A stretch of 40,973 bases of DNA, from assembly GCA_964527395.1 (NCBI GenBank), contig CAZGQD010000011.1, forward strand, positions 1 to 40,973, given 5' to 3'. Origin of the DNA: GCA-2688265 sp964527395 (GTDB lineage: Archaea > Nanobdellota > Nanobdellia > Woesearchaeales > GW2011-AR9). A program made the translations under genes and the position numbers. Numbering within the stretch: the stretch's first letter is position 1; each line of letters starts with the position of its first letter. The notes below the pieces were generated by a model, which had not been told where the DNA came from, did not search any database, and saw only the letters and a program-made list of their open reading frames with translations. This document shows, piece by piece, positions 1 through 7,990 of this stretch.

Positions 1-139
1 ACTGACTTTCTCCCTTAAGATCCTTAACCGCAAATGCATCTCCTTGAAGCATAACTCCATAAGCAATCGCAGCAAAAAGCAATGCAATAATCACAAAAAA
101 AAATGGAATAAGCCCAACTTTAGATTTAAACATCTTCAT
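1..139 (-). CDS. Small membrane or exported protein, N-terminal part only
   Basis: The reading frame starts at the ATG at 139 and runs off the left edge, so only 46 codons are visible (MKMFKSKVGLIPFFF...). A short basic N-terminus is followed by a hydrophobic stretch at about residues 9-30, as in a signal anchor. The start overlaps the stop codon of the upstream gene as ATGA, which shows it is the next gene of the same operon and probably translationally coupled. An in-frame ATG at 133 is an alternative start. Function is unknown; the neighbours are archaellin/pilin-like secreted proteins, so a role in the same surface structure is an inference. Confidence 0.6.
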   Translation of the reverse strand, partial: MKMFKSKVGLIPFFFVIIALLFAAIAYGVMLQGDAFAVKDLKGESQ

Positions 140-633
140 GATACCACTTCCAATCTAATCTTAAACTCTTCTTGTGTTGTAGGAATAAAAAACTCAAAAT
201 CTCTTTGAACTTTCTCAATACTACCAGAATAACTAATCAATTCTCCATAACTTCGACTTCCCCCTGATGCAGGAAACACTACCATTACCCAAAACCCATC
301 ACCAAATACATCATCCATAGACGATTCAAAAACCCCTTTATCTATCAAAGCACCTTGTGACTCTTCCATTCCTAATACATACCAAAGTGGATAAGACACT
401 CCCTCAACCACATAAGAACTCTCTAAAACAGAATACATATCACGTTCAGATGAAAACTGAGCAGACTTGTCTTCAAAACCATCATCAATATTAGCCTTAG
501 CAGATGAAATCGAATGTGACATAAACATTCCCCCTACAACAAGCAATATTATCAAGATAATCATATCTACTACTAACTCAAAAGATTCTGTTCCTTTCTT
601 ATCAGTAAACATCCTTTTAAATAACAAAACCAT
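136..633 (-). CDS. Class III signal peptide (pilin-like) protein
   Basis: A 165-residue protein with a basic N-terminus, a KKG motif at residues 12-14 and a hydrophobic stretch at about 21-38. This is the layout of archaeal class III (archaellin/type IV pilin-like) signals, which are cut by a prepilin-type peptidase just before the hydrophobic helix. The mature part is acidic, without recognisable domains, and should lie outside the membrane. The ATG at 633 overlaps the previous stop as TAATG and has an AGGTG site nearby inside the upstream gene. A second ATG seven codons in would also keep the KKG signal. The exact role in a pilus or envelope complex cannot be read from sequence. Confidence 0.75.
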   Translation of the reverse strand: MVLLFKRMFTDKKGTESFELVVDMIILIILLVVGGMFMSHSISSAKANIDDGFEDKSAQFSSERDMYSVLESSYVVEGVSYPLWYVLGMEESQGALIDKGVFESSMDDVFGDGFWVMVVFPASGGSRSYGELISYSGSIEKVQRDFEFFIPTTQEEFKIRLEVVS

Positions 634-1088
634 TATTCTTGCACCTGCACAATTACTCTTTCTAAACTTGAACCACCTTCAACATCAAACACTCGAACAA
701 CATATGAAAATGAATGATCTGCAACAGAATAATACTCTAAACTACGTACATTCACATCCAAATCAGGTATATGTATTCCAAATTGCAATTCATCAGTGGA
801 AGCTGAAGTATAACAGGACTGCATTACTGAATCTGTAAATTTTTCTAAATTAATTGTCCAACCACCCTTGTCGTCTGCCGCAAAACAATCTTGACTTAAA
901 AAAAATCTCTGTGCTATCATTTCTGCTTCAAATGATTCAGGAACATAACCAATATTTTCATTAGATGCAAATATGAATGTACTAAACCCAATAAAACCTA
1001 CAAGAAGTAAAAAAGCTATCACTACAAATAAAGGTGCAAACTGCATTATATCAAATACTCCCTGTCCTTTCTTATTCATAAATTTCAT
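633..1088 (-). CDS. Class III signal peptide (pilin-like) protein
   Basis: A 151-residue protein starting MKFMNKKGQGVFD, with KKGQ at residues 6-9 followed by a long hydrophobic segment to about residue 40. The remainder is predicted extracellular and contains two cysteines that could pair. It sits five bases after the previous stop and its own stop overlaps the next start, so it is part of the same operon. The signal motif supports processing by a prepilin-like peptidase; no enzyme or binding domain is recognised. A minor pilin or a pilin-like surface-complex subunit is the most likely reading. Confidence 0.75.
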   Translation of the reverse strand: MKFMNKKGQGVFDIMQFAPLFVVIAFLLLVGFIGFSTFIFASNENIGYVPESFEAEMIAQRFFLSQDCFAADDKGGWTINLEKFTDSVMQSCYTSASTDELQFGIHIPDLDVNVRSLEYYSVADHSFSYVVRVFDVEGGSSLERVIVQVQE

Positions 1089-1093
1089 ATTTC

Positions 1094-1633
1094 CTACCTT
1101 ATTTCTTCTAAAGCTAAACTACTTTGTTCAGTTTCAACTTCAACATAAGTTTCTTCAAATTCCCTTTCTGGAACACTATCAAAAAACTGATCTGATCTCT
1201 CAAGAATTATATCCTGACCATTATAATGAAGTGCAAGGTCAAAAGCATTATATATCGTACCAAAAGATAAAGAACTTGCAGGTAAATATATCTTTTTTCT
1301 TGCTTCAGAAACTACTGAATCATCTTCGCCTCTTACTGTTACGTATCCTTTTGTATCTTCAAAAGTATAAAGCACCGAACTGACCTCTCCGTCTAAACTT
1401 AATTCTTCTAGAGCATTTTTTGGGTCATACTCAATATAAATTGCACTTTCTCCTGGATAAGCAAGCATTAAATGAGTCATTTGACGAATATCTTCAGAAA
1501 CTACTGCCTTCAAAGTATCTTCCATAGAGATCATCGATTTAAGTTTCATAAAAGGCAAAGCTACAATCATCAAAATTATCAACATCTGAATTACTTTAAG
1601 AAGCAGTGTCAGCCCCTTCTTGTTCTGGTACAT
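1094..1633 (-). CDS. Class III signal peptide (pilin-like) protein
   Basis: I place the start at the ATG at 1633, giving a 179-residue protein beginning MYQNKKGLTLLL. A GAGGG ribosome-binding site lies just upstream (sequence gagggttgaatATG), and the longer open frame would have a poor leader before the signal. KKG at residues 5-7 precedes a hydrophobic stretch to about 30. The gene overlaps the end of its upstream neighbour by 38 bases in another frame, showing strong compaction and probable coupling. The mature region is acidic and has no recognised fold. Confidence 0.72.
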   Translation of the reverse strand: MYQNKKGLTLLLKVIQMLIILMIVALPFMKLKSMISMEDTLKAVVSEDIRQMTHLMLAYPGESAIYIEYDPKNALEELSLDGEVSSVLYTFEDTKGYVTVRGEDDSVVSEARKKIYLPASSLSFGTIYNAFDLALHYNGQDIILERSDQFFDSVPEREFEETYVEVETEQSSLALEEIR

Positions 1634-2423
1634 ATTCAACCCTCTTATTTTCCAAAACCCATTCATAACCTTCTTTATCACCTTCTTCAGGTTCATAAAT
1701 GTGCGTATTTGTTGGCTCAATTAACACTTTAAAATCATCAGAAGACCTAAGTACAAAATGTTCACGCCGATTCTTCTGCAAAAAAAATCTTCTATGTGCA
1801 TCATCATCTTCATAAAGTCCTTTATCAATAACAAAACCACCCTCACAACCATAAGTCATTTTTAAAGAATTGTCTTCACCTAGCTGACCAATTGAACAAG
1901 TATCTATACTCAAACGATAATCTACAGTTTTACAGATAGTATCTACTCCAGAAAATACGCTCACCTCATCAAATACTGTAAAATGTTCATTTTTTTCAAC
2001 ATTTGTAAAATCATTTCTTTTCTCATTAACAGATTTAAACAAACATAAACATCCCAAATCATCTTCACACTGTTCTGGTCGCTCAAAAAAACTATGCAAA
2101 ACTATCGAAGATTCAAATATCTCATAATATGAAACTGCTCTAAAATAAACAGGATCATTTTCATCAAAATAAACTACAACTGTTTCAGAATCAAGAATCA
2201 AATTCAAACTCATCGATTCACCACTTGACATCTCAGACATCTGTTCAATGTAAGTTGCAAAATCTTCAAAACTATCTTCTGCTGAAGATTCTACCTTCAA
2301 AAGCTTAGAAAGAACACCTCCTACTAACAGAAGTACAACACCAACTATTATTAAAGACATAATTGTATGAACTGGAATCAAACTCTGTCCTTTCTTATCC
2401 TTATTTATCATCATCCTTTTCAT
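1596..2423 (-). CDS. Class III signal peptide protein, Cys-containing
   Basis: About 275 residues from the ATG at 2423 (MKRMMINKDKKGQSL...); the ATGs at 2414 and 2411 are also possible and keep the KKGQ signal at about residues 10-13. A GGAAGTG sequence upstream may act as ribosome-binding site. After the hydrophobic helix (about 21-40) the exported part has several cysteines, including a CEDDLGCLC cluster, suggesting disulfides. It overlaps the preceding gene by about 23 bases. The ending is rich in acidic residues. Function is unknown beyond being one of the pilin-like set. Confidence 0.7.
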   Translation of the reverse strand: MKRMMINKDKKGQSLIPVHTIMSLIIVGVVLLLVGGVLSKLLKVESSAEDSFEDFATYIEQMSEMSSGESMSLNLILDSETVVVYFDENDPVYFRAVSYYEIFESSIVLHSFFERPEQCEDDLGCLCLFKSVNEKRNDFTNVEKNEHFTVFDEVSVFSGVDTICKTVDYRLSIDTCSIGQLGEDNSLKMTYGCEGGFVIDKGLYEDDDAHRRFFLQKNRREHFVLRSSDDFKVLIEPTNTHIYEPEEGDKEGYEWVLENKRVEYVPEQEGADTAS

Positions 2424-2754
2424 CTTCACTTCCTTCACTATCAACACAAGTCCCGCTTTGATATCCAGCAAGCTGATCTTCACTTATAACTGAACTAGGA
2501 CATCCCTTAAACTCTGCACCATCTACTCCATAGGTATAAGGACATTTATCATAAAAATTAGGGATTCCATCATTATCACAATCTCCAAGTGAATCAAGTC
2601 CAGCATCAACGCTACCAAGTCCCTTCTCACCTGCACCTTTAAACCATGAAAGCATTATAACCATAACTACAAAAGCTATTACAAAAGCCATAAGTATTGC
2701 CCAGATATGGCTTTGTCCCTTACGTCCATTAATCAAAAAAGATTTCCTTCCCAT
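2401..2754 (-). CDS. Class III signal protein with thrombospondin type 3-like Ca-binding repeat
   Basis: A 117-residue protein from the ATG at 2754, which has a GGTGG site just upstream; a GTG at 2763 overlaps that site and is less likely. RKGQ at residues 11-14 is followed by a hydrophobic helix. The exported part contains DCDNDGIPNFYDKCP, the DxDxDGxxDxxDxC pattern of thrombospondin type 3 repeats, which bind calcium. It ends in an acidic tail. In an operon of pilin-like proteins this would be a small calcium-stabilised surface component; that role is inferred. Confidence 0.75.
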   Translation of the reverse strand: MGRKSFLINGRKGQSHIWAILMAFVIAFVVMVIMLSWFKGAGEKGLGSVDAGLDSLGDCDNDGIPNFYDKCPYTYGVDGAEFKGCPSSVISEDQLAGYQSGTCVDSEGSEDEKDDDK

Positions 2755-2806
2755 CCTAACCACCCAATCATGTTACATAATACCAATTTAAATCTAAATT
2801 ACCAAA

Positions 2807-3763
2807 TCAAGTTTCTATTACTGTTGCACACTGAGATTCAAAATTATTCTTCACTTCTTGATTAGTCACATCAACTACATAAATTGTATGCATATCTCTT
2901 TGCTCAAAAAATGTATCTGAAGCAATACCTGCAGTTCCTGCTCCTATAACTCCAAGACCACCAACTCCACTCGCTGCAGCAACTAATTTACCATAAAGCA
3001 CCAAACTACCTCCTCCTGAAGGTGCAGCCGTAAGAAGAGCAACTATTCCTCCGCCTACTACAACTCCTGCAGTTCCTCCTGCTACAGCCCACCAACACCA
3101 ATCACAATTTTCAGTCTTAGTAGCAAAAGCAATAGCATAATCTCTATTTGGTGAAATTCCTGCAGTATCTGGCAAGGGGTTTGAACTATCTTCTCCTACA
3201 AAAATTGGAATAATCAAACCTGGTCCTCCAGCCTTATATTGCACGTAATCTAAATAACTAACTCCTGTCTTTCCGTATTCCTCTTCTTCCAAAAAGTCGA
3301 CAAACTGTTGAGGCATGATTAAACCATTTTCTTCTCCTTCTTTAAAATCCTTAGACTCTTGAATTAACATATGATAACAAGTAAAACATTTCCCTTCTCC
3401 TTCAAAAATCTGAAAGTTTTCAAACATGTTAGTGTCATATTGTCCTTTCCCAAACATCTCCCAACATCTGGCGACCTTATCTGACATAGTTTTCATGATC
3501 TCTTCATGATCTCCCTTAACTTTTATATCCAAAGTTTCACACTGCAAAGGCAAACTTTTCACATCTGTTCCTTTAACATTAAGCGTAAAAGTATTTTGTA
3601 AACCTACACTTGCTTCACATATAGCTTCTTTCTTAGAAATTTCATCACCATAAAAACCAACCATTACTTTAGTCACAAGCAAAAAACTTGCAATAGCTAA
3701 AATCAATTTTATTATTGTTACAACTGCAGCCATCTCTGCTTTCTTAGAAGAAAATAGTTTCAT
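2807..3763 (-). CDS. Membrane protein with N-terminal class III-like signal
   Basis: The start is the ATG at 3763, which overlaps the upstream stop as ATGA; the longer frame is not supported. The 318-residue product begins MKLFSSKKAEMAAVV with a hydrophobic helix to about residue 38, then an exported region with CxxC-type cysteines (GKCFTCYHML). A Gly/Ala-rich segment at about 225-280 (after CDWCWWAVAGG) is hydrophobic enough to span the membrane or form a hairpin. The family is not recognised. The position between two genes with membrane signals suggests a subunit of the same envelope assembly. Confidence 0.68.
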   Translation of the reverse strand: MKLFSSKKAEMAAVVTIIKLILAIASFLLVTKVMVGFYGDEISKKEAICEASVGLQNTFTLNVKGTDVKSLPLQCETLDIKVKGDHEEIMKTMSDKVARCWEMFGKGQYDTNMFENFQIFEGEGKCFTCYHMLIQESKDFKEGEENGLIMPQQFVDFLEEEEYGKTGVSYLDYVQYKAGGPGLIIPIFVGEDSSNPLPDTAGISPNRDYAIAFATKTENCDWCWWAVAGGTAGVVVGGGIVALLTAAPSGGGSLVLYGKLVAAASGVGGLGVIGAGTAGIASDTFFEQRDMHTIYVVDVTNQEVKNNFESQCATVIET

Positions 3764-4599
3764 GAGCCAACTCCTGTGCAATATCTTGCAACTCCATTTT
3801 TACCAATTTTGTCATAGATTGACCCTTCCACATCAGAATCAAAACACCTATCTGATAACATTGGTTCTGCTGCTGAACGACACTCTAATGGAAAAGTGTC
3901 AACAAAGTAAGGAAAAATACACATAGACTTCCCATCTGGAGTAAAAATCCAAACATCTTGAAACGAAAGTTTCCCGCCATAACTAAGCCAATTTAATTCA
4001 CCATCTCCATAAATAGTATAAGAAAAGGCATCAGTATAATAACTCTCTCCATCAGGCAATACTATCTTTCCATCTTCAAAAGTCACTTCTGCATCATAAA
4101 ATATATCTTGAAAATTGTTAACTTCACTTGCTCCATAAATCAAACACGGTTTAATCCCATCTACAACAACACTTTCAACCAGTTGCTGACCGTTCTTACC
4201 GCCATAAAGTCTCAATTTGGTAGATTCTTCATACCCAGATCCACTTGTAGCATAACTACGTGACTCTAAACTAATTGAACTTCCTCCTGTTTCAAGCAAA
4301 GGAAAACCAGAAAATTTAGCAAAACAATTAGTCTCCCCACTTTTCTTAGTCTCATCACGTATCTCAGACAACTTAGAAACCAGCGCATCAAAAGCCTCTT
4401 GATCTGAAACTGTTGTAGAAACCACAGAAGCATCCTCTATATCTGTTCCAGTATACTCTTCAGCTGCCTCACTTAAAGTGTCTCCTGTTGTTTCAATTGC
4501 TTTAAAAAGCCCTTTATCATCAGAAAATAATCCTGACATGAGCAAAAATCCTGTAACTACAACCAGGACTATAGTCATAACCATTCTAAGTGCTGCCAT
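3760..4599 (-). CDS. Secreted or membrane-anchored protein of unknown function
   Basis: A 279-residue protein starting MAALRMVMTIVLVVVTG, with a hydrophobic N-terminal segment but no KKGQ motif, so an ordinary signal anchor is more likely than a class III signal. The remainder is soluble and contains six or more cysteines, concentrated at the C-terminus, which suggests disulfide bonding outside the cell. A GGAGGG sequence lies about 12 bases before the ATG, inside the end of the upstream small gene. Its stop overlaps the next start as ATGA. No domain is recognised. Confidence 0.68.
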   Translation of the reverse strand: MAALRMVMTIVLVVVTGFLLMSGLFSDDKGLFKAIETTGDTLSEAAEEYTGTDIEDASVVSTTVSDQEAFDALVSKLSEIRDETKKSGETNCFAKFSGFPLLETGGSSISLESRSYATSGSGYEESTKLRLYGGKNGQQLVESVVVDGIKPCLIYGASEVNNFQDIFYDAEVTFEDGKIVLPDGESYYTDAFSYTIYGDGELNWLSYGGKLSFQDVWIFTPDGKSMCIFPYFVDTFPLECRSAAEPMLSDRCFDSDVEGSIYDKIGKNGVARYCTGVGS

Positions 4600-4602
4600 C
4601 TT

Positions 4603-4755
4603 CTAAAACAGCCCTCCAAAATTACCTACTAACCCCTCTGCTTTATCACCAAGACTTCCATAAAAAACCAGCATAGCTAACAAGAATATAACTAAAATAA
4701 TAATAGTCACAATTATCCACGTCTGTTGTCCTTTCTTATCTAACCATGCCAACAT
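4603..4755 (-). CDS. Tiny class III signal protein, 50 residues
   Basis: A 50-codon gene that is easy to miss. The ATG at 4755 has a clear GTAGGTGGTTA ribosome-binding site directly upstream. The product starts MLAWLDKKGQQTW and continues with a hydrophobic helix of about 20 residues and a short GLVGNFGGLF ending. KKGQ plus helix is the same signal as in its neighbours, so it is likely a real small pilin-like or assembly peptide. It is 3 bases from the downstream gene and fits the operon spacing. Confidence 0.7.
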   Translation of the reverse strand: MLAWLDKKGQQTWIIVTIIILVIFLLAMLVFYGSLGDKAEGLVGNFGGLF

Positions 4756-4770
4756 TAACCACCTACAAAA

Positions 4771-4896
4771 TTAACCTAAACTACTTGAAAACTGTTGATA
4801 CATCGTAAAAGAAAAGAAAAGAAAAAGCATCAATGACAAAATAATTATTATAATCTTCTCAAGTGGCATTCCAATGGCTCCTTTAGAATTCATCAT
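4771..4896 (-). CDS. Tiny membrane protein, 41 residues
   Basis: A 41-codon gene beginning with two ATGs (4896 and 4893), preceded by GAGGTGG. The product starts MMNSKGAIGMPLEK and is then almost wholly hydrophobic (IIIIILSLMLFLFF), so it is a single-pass membrane peptide. It lacks an exact KKGQ but has a basic turn before the helix. It lies 15 bases from the next small gene and 9 bases after the upstream stop. The A/G-rich run in the plus strand at about 4807-4826 is simply the codons for Leu-Phe-Ser here. Function unknown. Confidence 0.62.
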   Translation of the reverse strand: MMNSKGAIGMPLEKIIIIILSLMLFLFFSFTMYQQFSSSLG

Positions 4897-4905
4897 CGGC
4901 CACCT

Positions 4906-5172
4906 CTAACTCCCTTCAGTATTACCAAACCCTATACAACAAACATAATTCTCTCCTTCATTTGCACAATCGAATGGAGCCTCTAAAGTCCCAGGAGTAT
5001 CTTTACAATCAGTTTCAACACATTCTCCGCCTTTACCTTCACAACCTGAAACACCTTTCTCAAGCATATTAGTCTTCCCAGTAAAAAGCAAAAGCAAAAC
5101 TATCATAACAACTAAAGCAATCACTGCTGCAATAATAATCCAAAACATATTTGATTGCCCACGTTTACCCAT
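4906..5172 (-). CDS. Class III signal peptide protein, small Cys-rich
   Basis: About 88 residues from the ATG at 5172 (MGKRGQSNMFW); ATG 5175 is the other candidate. The AAGGTGG site ends 2-5 bases before these, which favours the inner ATG and makes the GTG at 5181 unlikely because it overlaps the site. KRGQ precedes a long hydrophobic helix. The mature part has six cysteines in about 40 residues and so is likely a small disulfide-bonded knob. The same overall layout as the next gene upstream suggests related minor pilin-like subunits. Confidence 0.72.
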   Translation of the reverse strand: MGKRGQSNMFWIIIAAVIALVVMIVLLLLFTGKTNMLEKGVSGCEGKGGECVETDCKDTPGTLEAPFDCANEGENYVCCIGFGNTEGS

Positions 5173-5226
5173 CATAACCACCTTCTAACAAAAATCATTA
5201 ATCAAAATTAAATAATAAATAAAAAT

Positions 5227-5592
5227 TCACGGATTCCACTTACATCCTGGAACACTTTCACATGCATTTTCATCAGAACCTGCTCTTTGACAATCGGATA
5301 TCACATCTTCAAAATCTTCTGCTGCTTCTATTTGAGCAGTATCATCTTCTGACAAAGACATTGCACTTAAAAACGCAGCTTCAGACGACAAACTCGGCTG
5401 ACAATCTCCATATGTTACTTTATACTTTGTTAACTGTGCTTGACCTTCTTCGCCAACACCTTCAGTAAAGACTGCCATTCGACCAGTGAAAATCAGAACT
5501 AACACCACCAGAACAATTAACGCTAGTGCAGCAACAATAATCACTGTAAGCGAAAGTCCTTGTCCCTTTTTTTGTTTTAATATATCCATCAT
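5227..5592 (-). CDS. Class III signal peptide (pilin-like) protein, first gene of operon
   Basis: A 121-residue protein beginning MMDILKQKKGQGLSL; KKGQ at 8-11 is followed by a hydrophobic helix to about 36. The exported part has four cysteines, three of them close to the C-terminus. The start has a strong GAGGTGAT ribosome-binding site. A TATA box lies about 80 bases upstream, so this is the promoter-proximal gene of the operon that runs to the left edge. A surface or pilus role follows from the signal; the specific role is unknown. Confidence 0.75.
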   Translation of the reverse strand: MMDILKQKKGQGLSLTVIIVAALALIVLVVLVLIFTGRMAVFTEGVGEEGQAQLTKYKVTYGDCQPSLSSEAAFLSAMSLSEDDTAQIEAAEDFEDVISDCQRAGSDENACESVPGCKWNP

Positions 5593-5671
5593 ACATCACC
5601 TCTTTTCCCCAGCCGAATGACAAATAAACTAGGAATTAATTATTATTCACTAACAAAACACACATAACAAC

Positions 5672-5680
5672 TATATAAAG
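5672..5680 (-). promoter_or_regulatory. TATA box of the pilin-like operon
   Basis: The minus strand reads CTTTATATAG here. Transcription would begin near 5650 and leave a leader of about 55-60 bases carrying the GAGGTGAT site before the gene at 5592. Confidence 0.55.
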
Positions 5681-5804
5681 ATAACTTTTAATTCATGTTT
5701 ATTTACCTTCTTCTACACTTCTTTTAACAGAATCTAAGAAGGATTAAAAGTTCTCTTTGAAAATTTCTAAAGAATTTTCATAAGATTCCGAGATTCAGTC
5801 GAGG

Positions 5805-5812
5805 AAAAAAAA
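5805..5812 (-). terminator. Oligo-T terminator candidate after the ATPase gene
   Basis: Eight consecutive T on the minus strand about 100 bases after the ATPase stop. Archaeal RNA polymerase commonly stops at such runs without needing a hairpin. Confidence 0.4.
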
Positions 5813-5910
5813 CTACTGCCCTTCACTCAATAACCAATATCAAGCAAAGATTTCAAAAGTAACTAAGCTTCTCTTAGTAACCAAACTCAAGAAGAAAATT
5901 CTTTCGTAGA

Positions 5911-7251
5911 TTATTTCGTTTCACTCAATAACCATTTCCAAAGTGGAACAAACTTCACTTTCCTTTTCTCACTAAACCATTCTATTTCTTCTTCAGCTTC
6001 ATAATCTTTATTTATCACAAGCAAATCTTTACAATTTAAAGCACGACTCCCAGCAATCAATGCCCTTACTTCCCTTTTCTTAGTTTCTTCACTACCTAAA
6101 TCATAAGACACTTGAATCAATTGCTTAACTTTCCTATTCTCAAACAAAACAAAATCAACTTCATATCCTTCTTGCCTACTTCTCCAATAAAATAAATCTG
6201 CCTTTGCTCTAAACCTTCTAGCTAAATCCATATAAACACAATTTTCATACAATCTTCCTAAGTTTTGACTAAATTTGCTAGACAAACTACTAATAAAAAC
6301 ATTATCAACAAAATACAACTTTCTTGGATATTGCAGTCCATCTATTGCTTTATACGAAAGAACTTGCAAACTAAACAAAAAAAACGCATTTTCAATATAA
6401 CCAACATAATCATACAACGTATTTTTTCCTATTTTATACCCTAATGACTTAAGAGTATTGTAAAGTTTACTAAAACTATAAATTTTTGAATCAGATAAGA
6501 GCCTCAGTAATGCCTTCAAACATTCTTTATTTTTTACATCATATCTTTCAATAATATCTCTTTGAACAACAGTCGAAAAATAACTTTGAGCAACCTCTTT
6601 TTTTCGCATCTCAAAAAGCAAAACAATCTCTGGCAGCCCTCCATATTCAACATACTCCTTCAGCAATCTTCGCATCTGAGCCTTCTTTGAAACTGAATAC
6701 TCAATCTCTTTAAAATTATACTCCTCCCCCTTGAAAGACAAAAATTCCTTAAAAGACAATGGGTCCAAATAACGCTCAATAAACCTTCCTCTAAGCTCAG
6801 TTGGAATCTCCTTACTTGTTAACTTAGAGTTCGAACCAGTAACTACAAAATATGTTTCTGCATTATTATCATAAACACGACGCAGCCACTTGCTCCATAA
6901 TGGAATATTTTGAATCTCATCTAAAAACAAATACTTAGGAACCTTGCCGAACTCTTCTTCCATGACAGGCAAAAGTCGAGTTAAAATCTCTGTTTTCGCC
7001 AAAATCCTCTCATCTTCAAAATTGATATACACAACTTCTTCTTTACTATACTTTTCAAGCAAAGAAAGAATACTATCATAAGCCAAATAAGTCTTTCCAA
7101 CTCTACGAAACCCAGTTAAAACCAATATTTTCTTTGGCTCAAGCACTAGATAATCGCCAATAGCTAAATCCCTTTTTCTTATTCCCTTAAGCGACTTTTC
7201 CTTCCATTCATAAAGCAAAGTTCTAATTATCTCATCTACTTCTATTGCCAC
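5911..7251 (-). CDS. AAA ATPase with DUF4143 C-terminal domain
   Basis: A 446-residue ATPase of the AAA_14/DUF4143 class. The P-loop is GFRRVGKT (47-54) and Walker B is YLFLDEIQNI (D111, E112). A winged-helix-like middle region is followed by a C-terminal segment with EVDFVLFENRKVKQLIQVSY (about 385-405), which resembles the PD-(D/E)XK-like nuclease core often seen in this family. These proteins are abundant in archaea, and their cellular role is still poorly known. The start is a GTG at 7251 about 26 bases from a TATA box, so the mRNA is probably leaderless. It is alone in its transcription unit. Confidence 0.88.
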   Translation of the reverse strand: MAIEVDEIIRTLLYEWKEKSLKGIRKRDLAIGDYLVLEPKKILVLTGFRRVGKTYLAYDSILSLLEKYSKEEVVYINFEDERILAKTEILTRLLPVMEEEFGKVPKYLFLDEIQNIPLWSKWLRRVYDNNAETYFVVTGSNSKLTSKEIPTELRGRFIERYLDPLSFKEFLSFKGEEYNFKEIEYSVSKKAQMRRLLKEYVEYGGLPEIVLLFEMRKKEVAQSYFSTVVQRDIIERYDVKNKECLKALLRLLSDSKIYSFSKLYNTLKSLGYKIGKNTLYDYVGYIENAFFLFSLQVLSYKAIDGLQYPRKLYFVDNVFISSLSSKFSQNLGRLYENCVYMDLARRFRAKADLFYWRSRQEGYEVDFVLFENRKVKQLIQVSYDLGSEETKKREVRALIAGSRALNCKDLLVINKDYEAEEEIEWFSEKRKVKFVPLWKWLLSETK

Positions 7252-7273
7252 AACAAAACAAAAAACACTTTCA

Positions 7274-7281
7274 TTTATAAA
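7274..7281 (-). promoter_or_regulatory. TATA box, leaderless promoter of the AAA ATPase
   Basis: The minus strand reads TTTATAAATGAA, centred about 26 bases before the GTG start, which implies transcription from at or near the start codon. The same 12-mer precedes the second ATPase and the small lipoprotein. Confidence 0.6.
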
Positions 7282-7304
7282 CTTACCTCAAAAAACACCA
7301 AAAA

Positions 7305-7333
7305 TAATCTGATTCTATATAAAAATCAGATTA
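7305..7333. promoter_or_regulatory. 10-bp inverted repeat, operator or terminator candidate
   Basis: TAATCTGATT and AATCAGATTA form a perfect stem around the 9-base loop CTATATAAA. It lies about 25 bp upstream of the ATPase TATA box and about 110 bp downstream of the gene ending at 7442. On the minus strand it is followed by ATTTTTGG, so it could end the upstream transcript or bind a dimeric repressor. Confidence 0.45.
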
Positions 7334-7441
7334 AAATAAGATTTAATCACAACATATATAAAGAAAATACTCCAAAAAATCCTCTTTCATACCCTTATAA
7401 CTCTTAACTCTACCCATCATCAAATCCCATCACAAACCTCA

Positions 7442-7981
7442 TCAATCACACAAATAAAGTACATTCTCTACAAGCCCCTCATTTGTTACAAATATCGGAA
7501 ACAATCCACTACTATCCCTGTCAGAAGACCTTAAACACCCTTCTCCTCCTTCCACATTTATAAACGTCTCAGACCTATCGCTCATTAGTAAAGCCGACTG
7601 AAAGTTATACGACTTTTGCCAAGTACCAAGGGTAGATTCAAGTAATTCAGTAACCATCTCTTCCATGTAATCACAACTATGTAGCCCTCCACATGAGTTA
7701 TAAGAACGAGTATCTCCTATATGTTTCACACAGTCATCAATCAGCTCCTTTCCCATACTCAAAACCTTCACAGTAGATTCACCAGGCTCCTCACACGTAA
7801 CTTCAGTCTTAAGTAGCGAACTCATAGAAGAATAAGCAAGCCCCTTACGCGTAAAAACTTTCTTATCAGTATCCTCATCAATAGCAAATTTGGCCAAGAA
7901 CAACATTCCAAGTGTAATCATTATCACAATTACCACTAGCCCAATCATCTCCGCTTGTCCTTTCTTAGTAAATTTTACCAT
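7442..7981 (-). CDS. Class III signal peptide (pilin-like) protein
   Basis: A 179-residue protein starting MVKFTKKGQAEMIGLV; KKGQ at 6-9 and a hydrophobic helix to about 30. QAEM after the glycine is close to the QxSxE pattern of class III signals. The exported part has at least six cysteines. The ATG at 7981 lies only 10 bases after the stop of a broken gene fragment. The gene shares its general layout with the 182-186 residue gene upstream, so the two probably form one operon with similar exported subunits. Confidence 0.75.
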   Translation of the reverse strand: MVKFTKKGQAEMIGLVVIVIMITLGMLFLAKFAIDEDTDKKVFTRKGLAYSSMSSLLKTEVTCEEPGESTVKVLSMGKELIDDCVKHIGDTRSYNSCGGLHSCDYMEEMVTELLESTLGTWQKSYNFQSALLMSDRSETFINVEGGEGCLRSSDRDSSGLFPIFVTNEGLVENVLYLCD

Positions 7982-7990
7982 ATTTCTTCC

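Larger units (their letters stand above)
5593..5910. other. 318-bp intergenic region
   Basis: Besides the TATA box above, this stretch holds a hairpin (GAAAATT/AATTTTC at about 5758-5778), an 8-base T run on the minus strand (5805-5812) that probably ends transcription of the ATPase gene, and two short degenerate copies of that gene's 3' end. No further open frame with a plausible start was seen. Confidence 0.5.

Noticed and set aside
4807..4826. GAAAA-type short tandem repeat
   Set aside because: It lies within the 41-residue membrane peptide gene and simply reflects Leu/Phe/Ser codons for its hydrophobic helix.
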